Assembly (NCBI RefSeq): GCF_014203395.1
Contig: NZ_JACHIW010000001.1
Location: 4,261,501-4,325,500, forward strand
Source: Saccharopolyspora phatthalungensis
Lineage (GTDB): Bacteria > Actinomycetota > Actinomycetes > Mycobacteriales > Pseudonocardiaceae
Length of the DNA stretch: 64,000 nucleotides
Direction: 5' to 3'
The number at the start of each line of letters is the position of its first letter. Positions within the stretch are counted from its first letter, which is position 1. The notes beneath the pieces are model-generated. The model saw only the letters and a list, made by a program, of their open reading frames with translations, was not told the DNA's origin and ran no database searches. Positions 58,777-64,000 of the stretch are shown one piece after another. The position numbers and the translations under genes were made by a program.

Positions 58777-61391
58777 CTGGCTCATACTATCGGCATTGAC
58801 GGTGGTGCACAGGGTTTGCAGTTCGCGTTGGGGACCCGCAAACAGTGGGATGGCCAGCTGACGCAGATGGCGGTGGGGGTGGGCTCGTTCAGCGGGTTGT
58901 TGGCGGTGCCGCTCTCGGGGTTAGGCAATGTGGTGGGGAATGCGGTCACCAAGGTGCTGGTGCGGGGCTTGGGCGATGAGATCGATGCGGCGGTGCTGAC
59001 AGTGGCGGCCGCGCAGGCGGTGGTCAAGCATGCGGAGCTTTATCCGGTGTCGTCGATTGCGCGCTTTGCCGACGTGGTGGCCAAGAGCCTGGACGATTAC
59101 ACGGGGACGTCGGTGCGGGCGATGTGGGCGGCCCGGTTCGGTCACGGGCTGGGGGAGTCTCTGGAGGAGGGCCTGACCGAAATGTTGGGCGAGGCGGGAT
59201 ATGCGGCGATCAGTGGTCAGGGTGCGCAGTGGAATCCGTTCTCGTTCACTGCCGGGATGTCGGAGGCGGTGGGTCCGGGTCTGGGGAATCTGGCGGGGCT
59301 GGCGGTGCGGGGCGAGCTGACCCCAGCGGGCCGGGCCCGGGATGCCGTCGGCGGGGAGAAGGGCTTCGGCAACGCCGGCATCGACACGTCCGGGGAGTTG
59401 AAGACCGGTTCCGATTCACAGACAGGCGAAAAGTCTGATTTCCTGAGTGAGGTGTCCGGTGTGGACTCCGATGTGTCGGTGCCCGGTTCCGAACCGGTGC
59501 ACGCTGGCGCGAACCCGGGTCCGGCATCGGTGGCTTGGGGTGCTGCGCTGATGTCGGTTTTCCTGCCTGCTGGCGCCGACACTGCAAAAGAACCACGGGG
59601 TGGCGTGTCCGGTGCACCGCAAGGCGAAAACGGCGAGGTGGCGAAGGAAACGGCCGCTGGGCTGTCTTCGTTCTCGGATACGCCGCCGGTCAGCCCGGTT
59701 CAGGGGCCCTGGGTACCGGATACCAGCGTGGCTACGCATGCTGGTGGGGCGGCCACGTCCAGCGGCGTCCCGAGGGGCGTGGATACCGGTGCCGCGGCGG
59801 GGCAGGACGTCATGATCGGCGCGCGTGAGACGCGGACGAAATCAGTGCCGCCGGCGTGGCATGAGGGCGAGGCAACGGTGGAGTCGGCGCAGGACAGACC
59901 GGGCACGCCGCCGCCACCGTACGGCGCGCCTCAGGTCGGCGGCGTCGTGCACAGCGATTAACCGGGATCCGGTAGTGGGGTCAGGGATGCGGATTCCCGC
60001 GCGGGTATGCCGCCGCCCGCCTACAACGCGGTGATTGGCGGTGTCCGCGCCGATGTCCCATCGTCTGGCGTGGACGGCACAGGTGAGTACCGGGGCGGCG
60101 CACCGGTTTCTGGCAGGGCCGGATCCCCGGGAAGGGGTTCCGGTCTCGGAGGCTTTTGCTTCTGCCGAGTCGGCGGATGGCTTGGCGTCGTGGGCCATTG
60201 ATCCGGCCTTGAAGTCTGCGTTGGATGTGCCGGGTGTTGGGAGTCCGTGGCGTGATGTGGCAGATCTTGAGCCGAGGAGTGGTGTGCTGGGAGCGGTTTC
60301 GAATGATGCGGGGGTGTTGGGGTGTGCCACCGATGTGGCCGATTTTGGTGTCGGGGGCAGGCTCGGTTGGTGAGATTAGCGGCCGTAAGCGGCGTCGCGG
60401 GGATGATTCGGTGGATGAGGGTGCGGCGCGCACGCCCTCGGGCGCGCAGGGTTTCCCACATTTGCCGGAATTTGGCGAGCAGGTGCCGGACCAGGGTTCG
60501 GATCCGCAGTCGGTGTTGGAGGAGTTCGCGGGCGGCGGTCAGGTTGTTGGTACGGCCGCGGACCCGGCGGGTGATCGGGTGTCGTGGGAGTTTGATCCCG
60601 CCGTTGAATCAGCGTTGGATTCGATGGATGTGGCGGGCTGGTCGTGGGGTGATGTCGCGGGGGTGGGATCGGATTTGCTTGGTTTCCCTGTGGGTGTGGC
60701 TGGTTTTGTTGCCGGCGGGATGGGTTCGACGGCTGAGGGTGGTGCGGAGTTGTCGGTGGGGCCCGGTGGCGTGGCGGTGGGTTCGGTGCCGGAAGCGGTG
60801 GACGCGGCCGAGGGGCTGGAGAGCGCGGAGCTGTTGCGGGAGGCGGCGCGGGTGGAGGCGCGTCGTGCTCGGGATGCGGGTGAGGATTACAGCGGTGCGG
60901 CGTTGGGGAAGAGGTTCGGGAAGGGCAAGGGATGGGGGCAGCAGCGGCTTGCGGAGATCAAAGATGAGGGCGGTGCGACGCGGTCGGACTTGCAGGAGCG
61001 GGAGCAGGAGCGGTTGCGGGAGGCGGGGCGTTTGGAGGCGCGTCGAGCGCGGGATGCGGGCGAGCTCTACACGGGTGCGGTGTTGGGGGCGAAGTTCGGG
61101 AAGAGCCGTTCGTGGGGTAAGGCCCGGCTTGCGGAGATCAGGGATGAGGTCGGCGGGGTCGGGCGGGCGATGCGGGCAACGGAGCGGGAGTGGGCGTGGG
61201 AGCGGGAGCGGGAGGCGGCGCGGGTGGAGGCGCGTCGTGCTCGCGACGCGGGCGAGCCCTACACGGGTGCGTCGTTGGGGAAGAAGTTCGGGAAGAGCAT
61301 GGAGTGGGGTTCGAAGCGACTTACGGAAATCCGGAATGAGGGTGGTGCGGGCTATTCGATTTTGCGGGGGCAAGGGGAGCAGCAGTTGTGA
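58777..61391 (+). pseudogene. Decayed paralogue of the giant HTH-repeat protein
   Basis: Three frames in succession. 58777-59961 matches residues ~185-345 of the giant protein (VPLSGLGNVVGNAVTKVLVR; RGLGDEIDAAVL; EGLTEMLGEAGYAAISGQGA; WNPFSFTAG) and then a Pro/Ser linker. The next frame covers about 60035-60373 (SADGLASWAIDPALKSALDV). The last, 60225-61391, ends in three HTH-like repeats. The first ~180 residues are missing, a stop ends the first frame, at least one more frameshift is needed, and a TGA at 61389 cuts a fourth, degenerate repeat. The G-ending codon bias is the same as in the giant gene. Confidence 0.82.
60831..61350 (+). repeat. Three HTH-like repeats in the paralogue
   Basis: Units begin near 60831, 61010 and 61207: EARRARDAGEDYSG...LGKRFGKGKGWGQQRLAEIK and relatives. 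They share TG/SG-x-x-LGxxFGKSxxWGxxRLAEI with the repeats at 34-39 kb but have EARRARDAG in place of VWAELRRA. Confidence 0.9.
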
Positions 61392-61789
61392 GAGGCGGCG
61401 CGTGTGGAGACGCGGGATGCGGGCGAGCCCTCCATGGCTGTGGCGTTGGGTATGGGTCGGTGCGTGGTGAACCACGCTGCGGCCGCGTACTGAACTTCGC
61501 ATACCAACCCGGCTGGCACTCTCAGCGCTCACGCGTTTTCGCTCGGTCGGCTCTGGGGCCACGCAGCCGGATCGACAAGATCGTCGGCAAACTCCCCCCT
61601 TATGCCCTGATTGGTCGGCGGGGCAAGCCGCTACACAGCCCCGCCCCTCGTCCTCCTGCACGGCGGTGCCGCCCACCGCCACCGTCCTCAACGAACAGCA
61701 GCGTCGAGACGGCGTGCCTTGCACGGGAATCGCTCCAAGATCATTGGGAAACGCCTTTATTTCTCTTCCTCGCCGCTACTGCCGCTGCC
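61392..61789. other. Region without a supported gene
   Basis: 398 bases. The first ~80 continue a degenerate fourth repeat (ARVETRDAGEPSMAVALGMG) after the stop. The rest shows nothing recognisable and no clear terminator for the sulfatase gene. Confidence 0.5.
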
Positions 61790-63385
61790 TCAACCGTTGG
61801 CGTGCTGGGACGTCTGACCCCGTTCACGGTAGAGCGCGATCACGTCATCCCAGGGAAGTACTCCGACTCGGCTTGCCCACTCTTCCCACTGGATCTCTAG
61901 CTTCGATACCAGATCCGGGCGCTCGGCCGCCAGGTCGTGCAGTTCGCTGCGGTCGGTGTGCACGTCGTAGAGCTCCCACGGCTGGGAGTGTTCTCGTACC
62001 AGCTTCCATTGACCGTCGCGGACCGCGGTGTTTCCGGTGTGTTCCCAGAACAGGGTGTGCGGCTCGCTCTCCGCGCCGCGCAGCGCAGGCAGCATGCTCA
62101 CCCCTTGCAGTGGTGGGAGTTCGACCTGCTGTCGGCGCTGCGGGTAGTCCACGCCGGCGGCCTCGAGCACGGTCGGCAGGACATCCACGAGTTGGAACGG
62201 AGCGTGTTGGACGGTGCCGGCGGCGAGTCCGCCGTGTGGCCAGTGCACAATGCACGGTGCAGCGATGCCGCCCTCGTGCGTCCATCGTTTGTAACGACGG
62301 AACGGCGTGTTGGACAGGTTCGCCCACGCGGTGCCGTAACTGGCGTAGGTGTCTTCCGGGCCGGGGTCGCTTTCCGGGTGGTTGCCCAGGAACACCTGCT
62401 CTCCGGACCGGGTCGTGCCCGGGAAGTTCTCCGGTCGGTTGCGAAGGCTCTGGTAGTGCTCGTCTCCGATGTCCTCGGCCGAGGCGCCGTTGTCGGAGAG
62501 GAACACGAACAGCGTGTTCTCCCACTGGCCGGTTTCTTCCAGTGCTGCCCGCAGCCGACCGATCCCGCGGTCCATCCGCTCGACCATCGCGGCATAGGTC
62601 TGCATCCGACGGGCTTCCCAGCGTTGATCGGTGACCGCCGACCACGGCGGCTGGGTCGGGTCCCGATCGGTCAGCTCGGTGTCTTCGGGCAGGATGCCTT
62701 CCCGGACCAGCCGCCCCAGCCGGGCCTTCCGGAGCGCGTCCCAGCCGTCGTCGTAGGTGCCCTGGTAGCTGTCGATGTCGGCTTCCGGGGCGTGTAGCGG
62801 CCAGTGCGGCGCTGTGTAGGCCACGTAGAGGAAGAACGGGTGTGGTTGCGACGCGGATCGGTGCACGAATTCCACGGCGTCGGTGGTGATCGCGTCGGTG
62901 TAGAAGAACCCAGGGGTGTCGAACTCGGCGCTTGCGTCGCGCTCCCCGCGGGTGAGGGTGCCCGGGGCGTAGTAGCTGCCGCAGCCGGTGAGGGTGCCGA
63001 AGAAGTGGTCGAACCCGCGCCGAGTCGGCCATGCCGCGCACGGTGTGTGCACCTCGGAGGACAGGTGCCACTTGCCTGACATGCCGGTCGCGTAGCCGGC
63101 GGCACCGAGTATCTCGGCGGTGGTCGCACACCGGTCGTTGAGGCTGCCGAGATACCCCCGGGGCGTATCGTTGCTGGTCAGGACGCCGATCCCGGTCTGG
63201 TGTGGGTGCAGCCCGGTGAGCAACGACGCCCGGGACGGGCTGCACCGCGCTGTGTTGTAGAAGTTGCTGAACCGCACGCCCGAGCGGCCGATGGCGTCGA
63301 GGTTCGGGGTGCGGATCTCCCCGCCGTAGCAGCCGAGATCGGAGTAGCCGAGATCGTCGGCGAGTACGAGGACGACGTTCGTCAT
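61790..63385 (-). CDS. Arylsulfatase-type sulfatase
   Basis: 531 residues; ATG at 63385 with GAAGGGA upstream. The N-terminal metal motif VLVLADDLGYSDLGCYGG is followed by the formylglycine signature CSPSRASLLTG (Cys48), so activity needs a formylglycine-generating enzyme encoded elsewhere. Further family motifs: GKWHL, APHWPLHAP, FLSDNGASAED and KLVREHSQPWELYDV. No signal peptide is present, so it acts in the cytoplasm on sulfate esters taken up by the cell. It starts 34 bases after the stop of an MFS transporter gene in the same direction, which probably imports the sulfated substrate. Confidence 0.93.
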   Translation of the reverse strand: MTNVVLVLADDLGYSDLGCYGGEIRTPNLDAIGRSGVRFSNFYNTARCSPSRASLLTGLHPHQTGIGVLTSNDTPRGYLGSLNDRCATTAEILGAAGYATGMSGKWHLSSEVHTPCAAWPTRRGFDHFFGTLTGCGSYYAPGTLTRGERDASAEFDTPGFFYTDAITTDAVEFVHRSASQPHPFFLYVAYTAPHWPLHAPEADIDSYQGTYDDGWDALRKARLGRLVREGILPEDTELTDRDPTQPPWSAVTDQRWEARRMQTYAAMVERMDRGIGRLRAALEETGQWENTLFVFLSDNGASAEDIGDEHYQSLRNRPENFPGTTRSGEQVFLGNHPESDPGPEDTYASYGTAWANLSNTPFRRYKRWTHEGGIAAPCIVHWPHGGLAAGTVQHAPFQLVDVLPTVLEAAGVDYPQRRQQVELPPLQGVSMLPALRGAESEPHTLFWEHTGNTAVRDGQWKLVREHSQPWELYDVHTDRSELHDLAAERPDLVSKLEIQWEEWASRVGVLPWDDVIALYRERGQTSQHANG

Positions 63386-63419
63386 GGTGTCCCTTCAGTC
63401 GATGTGCGCTGGTCGTGAA

Positions 63420-64000
63420 TCAGGTAATGGCGCTGCGCCGCGGTGTGCCGTGGTCGTCCGGGTGGCTGCGTTCCCCGCTGAGTTCGTCGATCGAGCGTCG
63501 GGCGGGTTCGTACCGGCGGTAGGCGTAGGCGAGTGCTGAGAGCACGAGGCCGACTGCGCCGCAGATGAGGACCACCCCGCGGAAGCCGAGCAGTTCCAGG
63601 CCGACCGGTACGAGCAGTACGACCAGCCCGTTACAGAAGCGGTTCAGGCCGTGCGCGAGCCCGTTCGCGGCCCCGCGGACGCTGGTCGGGAGCAGTTCGC
63701 TGGGAAGCACGCCGCTGATGCTGGAAGCGATCCAGTTGAAGACTCCGTACAGGCAGTACAGCGGGACCAGCACCCAGGTTCCGAAGCCGATCGTCACCAT
63801 GAGTACGTAGACCAAAAACAGCGCGACATGCGTCGAGATGTACGCCCGGATCCGACCAATCCGGTCCACCAAGGTGAACGACAGGATGGCGCCGATCAGG
63901 GCGCCCACCCAGATCACCGCGCCGCTGAGCACCGATTGGATCTGGGAGAGCTTGCCGATCTGCTCGAACACGTACGGGCCCAGGATGCTCGATCCGCCGC
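63420..64000 (-). CDS. MFS transporter (sugar/aromatic-acid type), C-terminal part
   Basis: The frame is open to the window edge, so the N-terminal half lies outside. About 193 residues are seen, with five or six membrane spans (VLSGAVIWVGALIGAILSFT; YISTHVALFLVYVLMVTIGF; CLYGVFNWIASSISGVLPSE; GLVVLLVPVGLELLGFRGVV). The loop LVDRIGRIRAY is the MFS D-R-x-G-R motif of the second half, and LPSELLPTSVRGAANGLAHG is the motif after span 10 of sugar-porter-like members. The charged C-terminal tail (RSIDELSGERSHPDDHG) is cytoplasmic. Coupled to the sulfatase gene downstream. Confidence 0.88.
   Translation of the reverse strand, partial: GGSSILGPYVFEQIGKLSQIQSVLSGAVIWVGALIGAILSFTLVDRIGRIRAYISTHVALFLVYVLMVTIGFGTWVLVPLYCLYGVFNWIASSISGVLPSELLPTSVRGAANGLAHGLNRFCNGLVVLLVPVGLELLGFRGVVLICGAVGLVLSALAYAYRRYEPARRSIDELSGERSHPDDHGTPRRSAIT

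Overview
This is a high-GC actinobacterial window. Reasons: GC-rich codons, many GTG starts with GGAGG-type ribosome binding sites, ATGA/GTGA start-stop overlaps, a modular polyketide synthase, ESX-type (type VII) secretion substrates, XRE regulators with tetratricopeptide-like tails, and an NACHT ATPase with a long glycine/leucine membrane region. A Pseudonocardiales-type genome is my best guess; no marker gene in the window proves the genus.

Layout. 1-4.1 kb: the end of a polyketide synthase (ER-KR-ACP-hydrolase) translationally coupled to a Baeyer-Villiger-type monooxygenase; the rest of the cluster lies to the left of the window. 4.2-15 kb: a rearrangement zone. It holds a group II intron remnant, a small WXG100-like gene, a type VII toxin gene cut in two at its WxG motif by a ~5.0 kb Tn554-like element (three overlapping genes plus a passenger SDR), the toxin C-terminus with its presumed immunity gene, an XRE regulator, and a phosphotransferase gene truncated by a second ~415-bp copy of the monooxygenase 3' end. 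15.4-20.8 kb: an NACHT ATPase, a short possible phage portal remnant, a divergent pair (AlkA-like glycosylase; HTH-peptide deformylase fusion) with a 19-bp perfect palindrome between them, and a gene relic.

20.9-29.7 kb: one catabolic operon of nine genes (MFS permease, amidohydrolase, FMN hydroxy-acid oxidase, Rieske protein, second amidohydrolase, HpcH/HpaI aldolase, phosphotriesterase-like lactonase, NuoF-like flavoprotein, 3Fe-4S-type ferredoxin). It has a recognisable promoter and operator in front and a GntR regulator on the opposite strand behind. Together the genes look like import, decarboxylation/hydrolysis, oxidation, retro-aldol cleavage and an electron-supply chain for an unidentified carboxylic or aromatic substrate.

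31.5-40.5 kb: a single ~2970-residue gene with a CpnT-like/WXG100-like N-terminal module followed by about 16 repeats that look like helix-turn-helix units, interleaved with other duplicated blocks. A decayed paralogue lies at 58.8-61.4 kb. Both use G-ending codons unlike their neighbours. This giant gene family is the best candidate here for a poorly described system.

40.5-45.1 kb: two superfamily 1 helicase-like genes (HelD-like; RelE-like/UvrD fusion). 45.4-48.8 kb: MmyB-type regulator/SDR and HxlR regulator/NIPSNAP/YCII pairs. 48.8-58.5 kb: a YdjM-like membrane hydrolase, lipoproteins, a coiled-coil membrane protein, a secreted phosphoesterase, a DUF1772-like protein, gene relics (ArsC-like, Imm-like), an exopolyphosphatase and a deoxyribosyltransferase-like protein. 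61.8-64 kb: a sulfatase and a partial MFS transporter, transcribed leftwards as one unit.

No tRNA, rRNA or CRISPR array was recognised. All family names come from reading motifs by eye; no database search was run.
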